Shown here piece by piece: positions 27,365 through 36,183 of a stretch of DNA of 64,000 nucleotides. Positions within the stretch are counted from its first letter, which is position 1, and the number at the start of each line of letters is the position of its first letter. A model generated the notes under the pieces. It was given only the letters and a program-made list of their open reading frames with translations, was not told the origin of the DNA and ran no database searches. Source of the stretch: Methylophaga thalassica (lineage in GTDB: Bacteria > Pseudomonadota > Gammaproteobacteria > Nitrosococcales > Methylophagaceae); contig NZ_BSND01000013.1 in the NCBI RefSeq assembly GCF_030159795.1, forward strand, positions 372,001-436,000, in the 5' to 3' direction. A program made the translations under genes and the position numbers.

Positions 27365-28027
27365 ATGTGGCTAACGCTTATTCTCTTATTGATCTTTTTT
27401 GCTATCTGTCTATCTCAGTCACGCGCTGACTGGGGTGGTATTTATGTGAATTGGCTGGATGGTCTTACCCGTATTCTTTGTAAAGTGTTACATCGCCATC
27501 CCGGCCTGATTTTACCCTTGCCAGAACACGGTCCCGCGATTGTTGCTGCTAATCATGTTTCTGGCCTCGATCCCCTATTATTAATTGCGGCTAGTCGCCG
27601 GCCATTACGGTTTTTAATTGCGGCTGAAGAATATCATCGGCCTGTACTTCACTGGATTTTCAAAGCCGCTGGTTGTATTCCTGTTGATCGCCAAGGCCGG
27701 GCAGAACAAGCACTTCGTGCAGCGAGACGCGCTTTGGAGCAGGGAGAAATCATCGCCTTATTTCCGCATGGCAAAATTCATTTAGATACCGACCCACCAA
27801 GACCAATAAAAGCAGGTGTCATTCGCTTGGCAATATGGACAAAAACGCCAATTTATCCGGTGCGATTGGATGGGATTACAGCGCAAGGACAGGTGTTACT
27901 CGCGCCCTTTGTTCCCAGCCATGTTCAGATCCGTGTTGGCAAACCTTTATCACCTTTGCAGGAAATCGATGTGCTTAAAGCTGAATTAACAAGCTATATC
28001 GAAACGTTGCAAAAACATCCGCATTAG
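27365..28027 (+). CDS. plsC: 1-acyl-sn-glycerol-3-phosphate acyltransferase-like (PlsC)
   Basis: A 220-residue acyltransferase starting at ATG 27365 with an N-terminal hydrophobic anchor (LTLILLLIFFAICLS). Motif I is NHVSGLDPLL (NHxxxxD form rather than HxxxxD with His in NHVSGLD), motif II GCIPVDRQG, motif III FPHGKIHLD, where the usual FPEGT is FPHGK. Motif IV is PIYPVRLDG. It should acylate lysophosphatidate or a related acceptor at the inner membrane. The variant motif III suggests an orphan PlsC paralogue rather than the essential enzyme. Confidence 0.8.
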   Translation: MWLTLILLLIFFAICLSQSRADWGGIYVNWLDGLTRILCKVLHRHPGLILPLPEHGPAIVAANHVSGLDPLLLIAASRRPLRFLIAAEEYHRPVLHWIFKAAGCIPVDRQGRAEQALRAARRALEQGEIIALFPHGKIHLDTDPPRPIKAGVIRLAIWTKTPIYPVRLDGITAQGQVLLAPFVPSHVQIRVGKPLSPLQEIDVLKAELTSYIETLQKHPH

Positions 28028-28031
28028 CTCT

Positions 28032-28060
28032 CTTGATTTTTATCGAGGCTTCCCCCATTT
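28032..28060 (+). promoter_or_regulatory. Sigma-32 heat-shock promoter of clpB
   Basis: A CTTGAT -35 element (28032-28037) and CCCCATTT -10 element (28053-28060) match the RpoH consensus CTTGAAA and CCCCATNT with 14 to 15 bp spacing. It lies 37 bases before the clpB ATG, as expected for a heat-shock chaperone gene. Confidence 0.82.
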
Positions 28061-28096
28061 CTCTATTAACTTACTTTTTCAGGGGAAATACCTCGT

Positions 28097-30682
28097 ATGC
28101 AAATAGATAAATTAACCAGTAAATTCCAGGAAGCGCTCGCGGCTGCCCAAAGTATGGCTGTGGGGCAAGAGCATCAGTTCATCGAACCCGTGCATTTAAT
28201 GCTGGCTTTACTGCAACAACAAAATGGCAGTGTGAAACCTATTCTGGCTCAGAGTGGTGTTAATGTTGCGGCTTATCAAGCTGATTTAGAACAGCAGTTA
28301 TCGCGACTGGCACAGGTTGAAGGTGGTAATGGTGATATCCATGTTTCACAAGATTTAAGCCGATTATTGAATCAAACGGATAAGCTGGCACAGCAACGTC
28401 AGGATCAATATATTTCCAGTGAACTGTTTGTATTGGCGCTGGCTGAAGATAAAAACCAACATGGTGAATTACTTCGCAAACATGGCGGTAACAAAACAGC
28501 GATTAATACCGCTATTGATAAAATTCGTGGAGGGGAGCGAGTGACCGATCCAAACGCAGAAGAGCAACGTCAGGCTCTGGAAAAATACACGATTGATCTA
28601 ACGGCAAGAGCTGAAGCGGGCAAATTAGACCCGGTGATTGGTCGTGATGATGAAATTCGTCGCACTATTCAGGTCTTGCAGCGTCGTACCAAAAATAATC
28701 CTGTCCTTATCGGTGAACCCGGGGTGGGTAAAACCGCGATTGTTGAAGGATTGGCACAGCGTATCGTCAATGGCGAAGTACCGGATGGTATGAAAAACAA
28801 ACGGGTTTTAGCATTGGACATGGGCTCGTTGATTGCCGGTGCCAAATTCCGTGGTGAGTTTGAAGAACGCTTGAAGGCGGTTTTGAATGATCTATCGAAA
28901 CAAGAAGGTCAGATCATTCTGTTTATCGATGAAATTCATACCATGGTCGGTGCCGGTAAGGCTGAAGGTGCAATGGATGCCGGTAATATGCTCAAACCTG
29001 CGCTGGCACGCGGTGAGCTTCATTGTATCGGTGCCACAACGTTAAATGAGTATCGCCAATATGTAGAAAAAGATGCGGCGCTGGAACGTCGTTTCCAAAA
29101 AGTGATTGTCGGCGAGCCTACGGTGGAATCGACGATTGCGATCTTACGTGGTCTGGCAGAGCGTTATGAAGTGCATCATGGGGTGGATATTACGGATCCG
29201 GCGATTGTTGCCGCAGCGACGTTGTCTAACCGTTACATCACAGACAGAAAACTGCCTGATAAAGCGATTGATCTTATCGATGAAGCAGCGAGTCGTATTC
29301 GTATGGAAATTGACTCCAAGCCAGAGGTACTGGATCGGCTTGAGCGTCGTTTGATTCAATTAAAAATTGAACGCATGGCACTGAAAAAACAAAGTGATGA
29401 TGCTTCCAAAAAACGGCTTGAAACGCTCGAAACTGAGATGAAAAAACTGGCCAGAGAATATACCGATCTGGAAGAAGTCTGGAAGTCTGAGAAAGCGTCG
29501 TTACATGGCAGTCAGCACGTGAAAGAAGAGCTGGAAAAAGCGCGTCTGGAACTGGATGCTGCCAATCGTAGTGCCGATTATGAAAAAATGGCCAAACTAC
29601 AGTATGGACGTATTCCAGAGTTGGAAAAACAGTTGAAACTGGCCACAGAAGCCGAAATGCAGGAATTCACTCTACTGCGTAATAAAGTCGGTGAAGAAGA
29701 AATTGCTGAAGTTGTCTCTAAATGGACAGGTATTCCTGTATCAAAAATGCTGGAAGGTGAGCGTGACAAACTGCTGAAAATGGACGATGCCTTACACGAA
29801 ACCGTGATTGGTCAGGATGAAGCAGTCAGTTCAGTCGCTAATGCGATTCGTCGAAGCCGGGCAGGCTTGTCTGATCCTCACCGTCCTAATGGATCATTCT
29901 TGTTTTTAGGGCCAACCGGGGTCGGTAAAACGGAGTTATGTAAATCTCTGGCTAACTTCTTGTTTGATACTCAGGATGCGATGATTCGTATTGATATGTC
30001 GGAATTTATGGAAAAACACTCGGTTGCACGTCTGGTAGGCGCACCGCCTGGTTATGTGGGTTATGAGGAAGGTGGTTATCTGACAGAAGCCGTCAGACGC
30101 AAACCTTATTCAGTGATCTTATTAGACGAAGTGGAAAAAGCCCATCCGGATGTCTTTAATATTCTGCTTCAGGTACTGGATGATGGCCGTTTGACGGATG
30201 GACAAGGTCGCACTGTGGATTTCCGTAATACGGTGATTGTGATGACTTCGAACCTGGGGTCGAGTGTTATTCAGGAAATGGCGGGTGAAGAAAATTATGA
30301 CGCGATGAAAGCCGCGGTGATGGAGATTGTGTCACAGCATTTTCGTCCGGAGTTTATTAACCGTGTGGATGATGTGGTGGTGTTCCACCCATTACAACAA
30401 GCACAAATCCGTGCGATTGCCGAGATTCAGTTATCACATCTGCGAGCAAGATTAGCAGAGCGAGATATGAAACTGATGTTATCCGAGGAGGCATTGGACT
30501 TGATTGCCTCGGAAGGCTTTGACCCTGTGTATGGGGCAAGACCGCTGAAACGGGTGATTCAGCATGAGATTGAAAATCCACTGGCGCAGGATTTATTGTC
30601 AGGTAAGTTTTCTGCTGGTGATACTGTCAACATTGAAGTTGAAGCGGATAAGCTGGTGTTCAAAGAGCTCAAACTTCACTAA
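28097..30682 (+). CDS. clpB: ATP-dependent disaggregase ClpB
   Basis: An 861-residue Hsp100 chaperone that extracts polypeptides from aggregates with DnaK. An N-terminal Clp_N repeat domain precedes AAA1 with Walker A GEPGVGKT (206-213), a coiled-coil M domain about 410 to 530 ([17 protein letters not shown]), and AAA2 with Walker A GPTGVGKT (605-612) and the C-terminal sensor-2 [10 protein letters not shown]. No ClpP-binding loop is expected or seen. Length and order match the family (857 in E. coli). It has its own heat-shock promoter. Confidence 0.97.
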   Translation: MQIDKLTSKFQEALAAAQSMAVGQEHQFIEPVHLMLALLQQQNGSVKPILAQSGVNVAAYQADLEQQLSRLAQVEGGNGDIHVSQDLSRLLNQTDKLAQQRQDQYISSELFVLALAEDKNQHGELLRKHGGNKTAINTAIDKIRGGERVTDPNAEEQRQALEKYTIDLTARAEAGKLDPVIGRDDEIRRTIQVLQRRTKNNPVLIGEPGVGKTAIVEGLAQRIVNGEVPDGMKNKRVLALDMGSLIAGAKFRGEFEERLKAVLNDLSKQEGQIILFIDEIHTMVGAGKAEGAMDAGNMLKPALARGELHCIGATTLNEYRQYVEKDAALERRFQKVIVGEPTVESTIAILRGLAERYEVHHGVDITDPAIVAAATLSNRYITDRKLPDKAIDLIDEAASRIRMEIDSKPEVLDRLERRLIQLKIERMALKKQSDDASKKRLETLETEMKKLAREYTDLEEVWKSEKASLHGSQHVKEELEKARLELDAANRSADYEKMAKLQYGRIPELEKQLKLATEAEMQEFTLLRNKVGEEEIAEVVSKWTGIPVSKMLEGERDKLLKMDDALHETVIGQDEAVSSVANAIRRSRAGLSDPHRPNGSFLFLGPTGVGKTELCKSLANFLFDTQDAMIRIDMSEFMEKHSVARLVGAPPGYVGYEEGGYLTEAVRRKPYSVILLDEVEKAHPDVFNILLQVLDDGRLTDGQGRTVDFRNTVIVMTSNLGSSVIQEMAGEENYDAMKAAVMEIVSQHFRPEFINRVDDVVVFHPLQQAQIRAIAEIQLSHLRARLAERDMKLMLSEEALDLIASEGFDPVYGARPLKRVIQHEIENPLAQDLLSGKFSAGDTVNIEVEADKLVFKELKLH

Positions 30683-30690
30683 AACCTGGG

Positions 30691-30729
30691 CAAAAAAAGA
30701 AGGGAGAAAACCGTAGTTTATCTCCCTTC
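30691..30729 (-). terminator. Intrinsic terminator of the FNT-cynS operon
   Basis: On the - strand, arms GAAGGGAGA and TCTCCCTTC (coordinates 30721-30729 and 30699-30707) flank a 13-base loop and are followed by TTTTTTT (30698-30692). It lies 14 bases past the cynS stop. On the + strand there is no T-run, so it does not obviously end clpB. Confidence 0.85.
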
Positions 30730-30742
30730 ACCAAGGGGTAAT

Positions 30743-31183
30743 CTACCAGGCTTTGTAGGGTAAAAATTTACCATTCATTGTCACGACAACACGATCACCT
30801 TTGGGGTCGTGTTCTCGTTCTACAGACATATTAAAATCAATGGCACTCATAATGCCATCACCAAACTTTTCCTGAATGACTTCTTTCAGGGTGGGGCCAT
30901 ATACCCCAACAATTTCATAAAGACGATAAATCAACGGATCTTTAGGCACACTCTCATCCCAATTTTTGATTGGGTAGGCCTCAAGAGCTGTTTTGACTTC
31001 TGCTGGTAACTCCAGAAGTTCGCATAAAGCACGTGCTTTTTCTGCTGGCATGCTATTCATTCCCAGACAAGCTGAGGTGGTCCAGACTGTAGACATGCCG
31101 ATGACTTCGGCAATCTTTTCCCACTGTAACTGCTTATTTTCTTTCGCCACCATAATGGCTTGTGTCATTTCCAGCTTATTCAT
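30743..31183 (-). CDS. cynS: Cyanase (cyanate hydratase) CynS
   Basis: A 146-residue decameric enzyme that reacts cyanate with bicarbonate to give carbamate, then CO2 and ammonia, allowing cyanate to be used as nitrogen source or detoxified. The N-terminal HTH-like domain (MTQAIMVAKENKQLQWEKIA) is followed by the cyanase core with catalytic Arg and Glu in YRLYEIVGVYGPT and Ser in IMSAIDFNM. The C-terminal VVVTMNGKFLPYKAW is near invariant. It is 47 bp after a formate/nitrite-type channel gene and shares its terminator, so they form an operon. No cynT (carbonic anhydrase) or cynX is adjacent. Confidence 0.96.
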   Translation of the reverse strand: MNKLEMTQAIMVAKENKQLQWEKIAEVIGMSTVWTTSACLGMNSMPAEKARALCELLELPAEVKTALEAYPIKNWDESVPKDPLIYRLYEIVGVYGPTLKEVIQEKFGDGIMSAIDFNMSVEREHDPKGDRVVVTMNGKFLPYKAW

Positions 31184-31230
31184 TATGTTCCTCGCGTTTT
31201 TGGAATTAATTCATTTTCAGTAGATGAAGG

Positions 31231-32073
31231 TTAATTTGCCGTCACTTTGTTATCGGGCTTAATCACACGGCTACGGGTTGGGCCTGGTTTTAGATGGGTG
31301 GCATAGAGCACCATGCCCGTTAACAGCAGACCGCCAACTAAATTGCCTAAAATAACGGGGATTTCATTCCAGATTAACCAGTCAGCAATGGTGATAGGAG
31401 CACCCATCATCATGCCAAGTGGGAATAAATACATATTCACGACAGCATGCTCAAACACCAGACCAAAGAAGATAAGAATGGGCATCCACATCGCGATAAC
31501 TTTACCGATCACATCTTTTGACAGCATGGCACCGACCACACCGACAGATACCATCCAGTTACATAAAATGCCTTTAACAAATACCGTTAACCAACCTGCG
31601 GCTCCATGTTCAGCAAAGCCGAGGGTTCTGGCTTCAGCTGCTTTGGCAATGGCTTGTCCAGCCGCACCGGGCTCCGTGGTAAATGCAAAAGTCCAGGCAA
31701 TGCCGATCAACACTGCTGTTGTTAAAGCGCCTAGTAAATTACCCAAAGCAACCAGTCCCCAGTTTTTTAGTAAGCCATTGAATGTTGCCCCTGGCCGTTT
31801 ATCAAATAAGGCCAGAGGCACCAGAGCAAATACACCGGTTAATAAATCAAAGCCCAATAAATTGAGAATACAAAACCCGACGGGAAAGATTAAGGCGCCG
31901 ACAATGGGAATACCGGTTTGGACGGCAGCCGTAACCGCAAGAGCCACAGCAATAGCTAAAATGGCGCCAGCCATAAATGAACGTATTAATACGTCACGGG
32001 TGGCCATAAATAATTTTGACTCACCCGCATCTACCATTGTTTTTACAAACTCACCTGGGCTTATATAAGACAT
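31231..32073 (-). CDS. Formate/nitrite transporter (FNT) family channel
   Basis: A 280-residue inner-membrane channel from ATG 32073 (MSYISPGEF) with GGAG upstream; a TTG at 32094 would add seven residues. Six helices are visible with the FNT signatures KGILCNWMVSVGV and the pore-His segment FEHAVVNMYLFP. FNT channels (FocA, NirC, HSC) pass small monovalent anions or their acids. Linkage to cyanase suggests cyanate, or nitrite, as substrate; this is inference. The 3' neighbour cynS is only 47 bp away and an NtrC/sigma-54-like control region lies upstream. Confidence 0.9.
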   Translation of the reverse strand: MSYISPGEFVKTMVDAGESKLFMATRDVLIRSFMAGAILAIAVALAVTAAVQTGIPIVGALIFPVGFCILNLLGFDLLTGVFALVPLALFDKRPGATFNGLLKNWGLVALGNLLGALTTAVLIGIAWTFAFTTEPGAAGQAIAKAAEARTLGFAEHGAAGWLTVFVKGILCNWMVSVGVVGAMLSKDVIGKVIAMWMPILIFFGLVFEHAVVNMYLFPLGMMMGAPITIADWLIWNEIPVILGNLVGGLLLTGMVLYATHLKPGPTRSRVIKPDNKVTAN

Positions 32074-32118
32074 AACCGCTATTTCTCCACACAATCACGA
32101 TGATAAAAAGATAAGACT

Positions 32119-32143
32119 AAATTGGCATTTATTATGCCAATTT
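32119..32143 (-). promoter_or_regulatory. Sigma-54-like promoter/palindrome upstream of FNT-cynS
   Basis: Perfect arms AAATTGGCAT (32119-32128) and ATGCCAATTT (32134-32143) around TTATT. Read on the - strand, TTGGCATAATAAATGCC has GG and GC 12 bp apart, the sigma-54 -24/-12 spacing, with GC at 32126/32125. That predicts a start near 32113, about 40 bases before the FNT ATG. Being palindromic it could instead be an operator or a hairpin terminator of the upstream GGDEF-EAL gene. The -12 element matches consensus imperfectly. Confidence 0.5.
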
Positions 32144-32202
32144 TAAAATTAATTATTTATCAATGAGTTATTGGTTTTTTTGGAGAGAGGGTGATACGTT
32201 TT

Positions 32203-32238
32203 TGCACCATATTGAATGTTTTGATCCTGGATGGTGCA
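32203..32238. promoter_or_regulatory. NtrC-like dyad upstream of FNT-cynS
   Basis: Perfect half sites TGCACCAT (32203-32210) and ATGGTGCA (32231-32238) separated by 20 bp. TGCACCA/TGGTGCA is the NtrC half-site, although in the enteric consensus the halves are about 3 bp apart. The second half also has a degenerate partner (TGATCCT-GGA-TGGTGCA). The pair is centred about 108 bases before the predicted sigma-54 start, a normal enhancer position. Confidence 0.5.
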
Positions 32239-32263
32239 GGAAGACATCCAGTCATGATGCCGT

Positions 32264-34369
32264 TTAATGTGTTCCAGATAACAAGTCTTGTTGAGGTTTG
32301 CCGATATAAAAACCTTGTGCAAAGTCGACGCCGTAGTTCTGCAGGATAGTCAGAATGGCTTCGTTTTCGACAAATTCAGCAATGGTCTTACGTCCTAAGC
32401 CTTTGGCGACATCTATCAGTGCCTTAACAAACAGCTGATCATCCGCATTGATATCCAGATTTTTGATGAAAATACCATCAATCTTGATAATGTCGATGGG
32501 TAATTCACGCATATAGTTGAATGAAGCAAAACCAACACCAAAATCATCCAATGAAAAACGACAGCCCAGCGCTTTTATTGCTGTCATCATCAGTTTTGCC
32601 TGATACAGATTGGCAACCGCAACAGTTTCAGTAACCTCGAAAATCAAGGCACTAGGATCGACATCAAAGCGCTTAATTAATTTTTTAAGGTATGGCAATA
32701 AAACGGGTGTATCAACAACCGCGCCGGACAGGTTGATAGCAAACTCCACTTTTGAGCCTTGTTTCTGCAATTCACCTAATTTTTTTATGCTGTGGTGCAG
32801 TACGTAATGATCGATACTTTGTATCAGTCCAACTTCTTCAGCAATCTCGATAAACTTACCTGGTAAGGTGATTTCCTGGGTTTCAGGATTTCGCATTCTG
32901 ACCAACACTTCATAGTGCTGGATTTCATTATTACTCAGGTTAAGAATGGGTTGGAAATATAAAACAAATAGATGATTCTCCAAGGCTTCTTCGATTTTCT
33001 GTTTCCAGTAAACCCTTTTTTGTAGCTGTTCACGGCTTTGATCATCGAGCGAAAAAATATGATAACGACCTTTGCCGTTAGCTTTAGCCCGATACATCGC
33101 TAAATCCGCAAACCCCATCAGCTCGTTGGTTGTGGCATCTTGTAGAGGATAATTGACGATACCGATGCTGGCGGAGATTGTATGACGCACAGATGCATAG
33201 TTCAGATGAATGGTTGAAAGCTCAGCCAGTATCTTTTCCGAGAGTGTAATCGCACCGGCCTCGTCACTTTCTGGCATGATGACGGCGAACTCATCACCAC
33301 TTAAACGTGCAACAAAGTCAGTAAAACGGGTGATTCTATTGAGTGCTTTTGCAACTAGCTTGAGCGCTTCGTCACCAGCTCGGTGACCGCTGGTATCATT
33401 AATATCCTTAAAGCGGTCGAGATCCAATAACAAAAGTGTGCTGTTGTGCTGATAACGAATCGCCGTTTGCAATGATTTTTCAAACTCTTCAGTAAATTTT
33501 CTTCTATTACATAAATCGGTTAGAGGATCATGTTCAGCCATCCACACGATACGTTTTTCTGCTGCTCGAGTTTGAGTGTTATCCAGTCCTACTGAGAGGA
33601 TCATGGTTTCTTCGTTATTCCTTTCTACGCGCGAATGAAACCAGGAAATTTGTTTTAAGCTACCTGCTTTATCAACAAGTTCGGCTTCTTGCTGGGCGAT
33701 CTGAATATTACCAATTAATAGTTCTTTCAAAATATTATTGGTTTCAGACCAGTGACCAGGAGGGAAGAAGCGAGCCACATCCGATCCTTCCACTTCTTCA
33801 CGACTAAACCCCGTTAACTGCTCACCATAATGGTTGAACAAGTGAATTACCTGCTTATCATCGGATGTCATTACGATCATCTGTGCCGTATCAACAAGTT
33901 GAGTGATGAAGTCGCGTTCGTTCTTTAGTGCTTGATGTGCTCTAAAAACAGCTTTATTGCGCTGAGAAACTTTGTCTTCCAGAGCCTCGAGCATCGTTGC
34001 CAGATTACATAGCTCTTGTTTCAGATTGACAATGGCATGGTCTGAATTATTTTCATTAACAGACTCGCATTGTTCGCGGGCCTCAATAAATTTTTTACTG
34101 GCAACCAAAGGAACGGAGAGGGTGAGTTGACCTATGTCATCGAAGCTCGATTGAATAGAACGAATCAGGTGACGTGATAGAAATAGGATAAGGAATAAAT
34201 AACAAACAGAGCTTATTGTCGCTGCAATCCATTTGATATGTGAGACAGTCGGGAAAAGATAAGGTATCAAAAAGAATGCGCTAACAGTGATAACAGCGGA
34301 TAAAACACTGCCTGCCAGAATGCGGTTTCTGGTGATGATAACCGTGTTTGAATGTGTGGTATCTCTCAT
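32264..34369 (-). CDS. Membrane-anchored PAS-GGDEF-EAL protein
   Basis: A 701-residue c-di-GMP enzyme candidate. Two hydrophobic helices (about residues 17 to 37 and 46 to 65) are followed by a coiled region, a PAS domain (about 150 to 265), GGDEF (about 280 to 435) and EAL (about 455 to 695). The GGDEF loop reads RLSGDEF, and the EAL motif is EVL (YEVLVRM); other EAL residues are kept (DDFGVGFAS, IIKIDG, EFVEN, AQGFYIGKP). Both domains could be active, with phosphodiesterase function better supported. It is not LapD-like, as the LapD periplasmic domain is missing. Confidence 0.9.
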   Translation of the reverse strand: MRDTTHSNTVIITRNRILAGSVLSAVITVSAFFLIPYLFPTVSHIKWIAATISSVCYLFLILFLSRHLIRSIQSSFDDIGQLTLSVPLVASKKFIEAREQCESVNENNSDHAIVNLKQELCNLATMLEALEDKVSQRNKAVFRAHQALKNERDFITQLVDTAQMIVMTSDDKQVIHLFNHYGEQLTGFSREEVEGSDVARFFPPGHWSETNNILKELLIGNIQIAQQEAELVDKAGSLKQISWFHSRVERNNEETMILSVGLDNTQTRAAEKRIVWMAEHDPLTDLCNRRKFTEEFEKSLQTAIRYQHNSTLLLLDLDRFKDINDTSGHRAGDEALKLVAKALNRITRFTDFVARLSGDEFAVIMPESDEAGAITLSEKILAELSTIHLNYASVRHTISASIGIVNYPLQDATTNELMGFADLAMYRAKANGKGRYHIFSLDDQSREQLQKRVYWKQKIEEALENHLFVLYFQPILNLSNNEIQHYEVLVRMRNPETQEITLPGKFIEIAEEVGLIQSIDHYVLHHSIKKLGELQKQGSKVEFAINLSGAVVDTPVLLPYLKKLIKRFDVDPSALIFEVTETVAVANLYQAKLMMTAIKALGCRFSLDDFGVGFASFNYMRELPIDIIKIDGIFIKNLDINADDQLFVKALIDVAKGLGRKTIAEFVENEAILTILQNYGVDFAQGFYIGKPQQDLLSGTH

Positions 34370-34404
34370 AGTGACAGCTTATTCATCATGCGCATCCTTT
34401 CAGG

Positions 34405-35235
34405 CTAGCTATCTGAAACCTTTCGGCACAACCAGTCTAATACAGCAGCCGGTAGCAGTCTCTTACTATATGCAAAAAGATAAGTAGGAAAAGTGACGTA
34501 GTAACGCCTTTTGGGTTTTTTTGCCTCTAGTGCATGGATACATTTTTTAACAACGGCATCTGCAGGTAGAGTAAAAGGCGCTGCTGGGCCTTTTTTCTTG
34601 AGCCTGGCTTCCATCGCTTGATAGGTTTCTTGATGGGCACTGTTTGTTTTATCAATATGCTGAAGATACTTCGCATAGGCGTTATCACGAAACCGGCTGG
34701 TTATCGGGCCAGGTTCAATCAAACTGACATCGATATTCGTGCCATGAAGCTCTATCCTTAGCGTATCGGCCAAGCCTTCTATAGCGAATTTACTGGCGTT
34801 GTATGCACCACGGTAAGCCAAAGCAACTAGTCCCAATACCGAGCTGTTATAAATAATGCGTCCATAACCTTGTCGCCGCATATGTGTGATAGCGAGGTTA
34901 GTAAGCTGTTGTGTACCAAATACATTCGTTTCAAACTGTTCTTTTAAGGCCGTTCGCGATAAGTCTTCAACAGCACCAGGCTGTCCAAAAGCGGCATTAT
35001 TAAACAGTCCGTCTAATTGATTATTGAGATAGATTAATGCTTGCTGAAAACCTGTGCTAACGCTGTTTTCATTCGCCAAATCCATGATGATGGTGTAAAT
35101 ACCATGTTGCTCAAGTGATGTTTTATCGCTGTCATTACGGACGGTGGCGACGACTTTATAACCACGCTGATGTAATGTGATTGCAGCACATAAACCAATG
35201 CCACTTGAGCAACCTGTGATAAGACATGTTTTCAT
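34405..35235 (-). CDS. Classical SDR oxidoreductase
   Basis: A 276-residue short-chain dehydrogenase with cofactor loop TGCSSGIGLC, NNAAFG, catalytic Ser in YNSSVLG and Tyr/Lys in YNASKFAIEG, then EPGPITS. ATVRNDSD after beta-2 contains an Arg, suggesting NADP(H). The C-terminal YYVTFPTYLFAYSKRLLPA resembles membrane-near SDRs acting on lipids or retinol-like substrates. Substrate unknown. It diverges from cheR across a 114-bp gap; the upstream - strand promoter was not identified. Confidence 0.85.
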   Translation of the reverse strand: MKTCLITGCSSGIGLCAAITLHQRGYKVVATVRNDSDKTSLEQHGIYTIIMDLANENSVSTGFQQALIYLNNQLDGLFNNAAFGQPGAVEDLSRTALKEQFETNVFGTQQLTNLAITHMRRQGYGRIIYNSSVLGLVALAYRGAYNASKFAIEGLADTLRIELHGTNIDVSLIEPGPITSRFRDNAYAKYLQHIDKTNSAHQETYQAMEARLKKKGPAAPFTLPADAVVKKCIHALEAKKPKRRYYVTFPTYLFAYSKRLLPAAVLDWLCRKVSDS

Positions 35236-35286
35236 TTGATTAATTTATCTTTCCTAAACTATTTGTCACTTTATCGGATGTAGGGG

Positions 35287-35313
35287 TAAATGTTTAAGTA
35301 TATTGTCCGATAT
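35287..35313 (+). promoter_or_regulatory. Sigma-28 (FliA) promoter of cheR
   Basis: TAAA (35287-35290), exactly 15 bases, then TCCGATAT (35306-35313): matches the flagellar sigma-28 consensus TAAA-N15-GCCGATAA at 10 of 12 positions. It lies 36 bases before the cheR ATG in the correct direction, consistent with late flagellar-class expression of chemotaxis genes. Confidence 0.75.
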
Positions 35314-35349
35314 GCTATATATTCCTTTGATACTTAACCCTGGGACACT

Positions 35350-36183
35350 ATGCAGACGCAAGAAATAACGGATATTGATTACCAACGCTTTAAGCGTTTC
35401 TTGGAAGATGCCTGCGGCATTCTTCTCGGGGATGGCAAGCAATATCTCATTGTTAGCAGGCTGACACGACTGCTCCGTGATGAAAATATCGCTAGTCTGT
35501 CGAATTTAATTTCGGCTGTTGAGCGAGGACAGCCTCATCATCTGCGTGATGCCGTTATTGATGCGATGACTACTAACGAAACCTCGTGGTTTCGTGATGT
35601 TCAGCCATTTGAAACATTAGGTCAGGTCATTTTTCCAGAATTAGACAAACTGCGTAGTAGCTCACTCAGAATCTGGTCGGCGGCATGTTCATCCGGTCAG
35701 GAACCATACACTATCAGCATGATGTTAAGTGAGTACTGTCGTAAATTCCCATCTAACAGAATCGCTTCCAGTCAGATTATCGCAACAGATATTTCAAGCT
35801 CAATGCTGGTGCAGGCTAAAAAAGCTGAATATGAAGATGTGGCGGTTGGCCGGGGCTTATCCGATCAGCGTCGTCAGCAATTTTTCACTAAACAGGGTGA
35901 TCGTTGGCGTGTAATAGATGAGGTTAAACAACGGGTTAGTTTCAGACCTCAGAACCTGCTGCAAAGCTTTGGTACATTAGGCAAATTCGATATTATTTTT
36001 TGCCGAAATGTACTGATTTATTTTTCTGCTGATCGAAAAAAAGACATTCTGCAACGGATGGCACAATCGTTAAATAAAGGTGGCTATTTATTCCTGGGGG
36101 CATCAGAAACGATCAGTGGTTATACCGATGCCTTTGATCTTGTTCGCACACCACATAGTACGGTTTATCGCAAAAAAGATTAG
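35350..36183 (+). CDS. cheR: Chemoreceptor methyltransferase CheR
   Basis: A 277-residue SAM-dependent methyltransferase that methylates glutamates of chemoreceptors. The N-terminal helical CheR_N domain (YQRFKRFLEDACGILL) precedes the Rossmann domain with TTNETSWFRD, IWSAACSSGQEPYTISM, ATDISSSMLVQAKK, FDIIFCRNVLIYFS and LFLGASETI, all CheR signatures. It is isolated from other che genes within this window. Its 3' end overlaps the convergent DUF4126 gene by 4 bp. A sigma-28 promoter precedes it. Confidence 0.95.
   Translation: MQTQEITDIDYQRFKRFLEDACGILLGDGKQYLIVSRLTRLLRDENIASLSNLISAVERGQPHHLRDAVIDAMTTNETSWFRDVQPFETLGQVIFPELDKLRSSSLRIWSAACSSGQEPYTISMMLSEYCRKFPSNRIASSQIIATDISSSMLVQAKKAEYEDVAVGRGLSDQRRQQFFTKQGDRWRVIDEVKQRVSFRPQNLLQSFGTLGKFDIIFCRNVLIYFSADRKKDILQRMAQSLNKGGYLFLGASETISGYTDAFDLVRTPHSTVYRKKD

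Noticed and set aside
31313-32068. 251-codon open frame on the + strand opposite the FNT channel gene
   Set aside because: It is the antisense shadow of a membrane-protein gene, with low-complexity Ala/Pro/Thr composition and no family resemblance; the FNT frame has clear family motifs.
32119-32143. Palindrome as terminator of the GGDEF-EAL gene
   Set aside because: On the - strand the hairpin is followed by AGTCTTATC rather than a T-run, and its spacing fits a sigma-54 promoter better, though this is not excluded.
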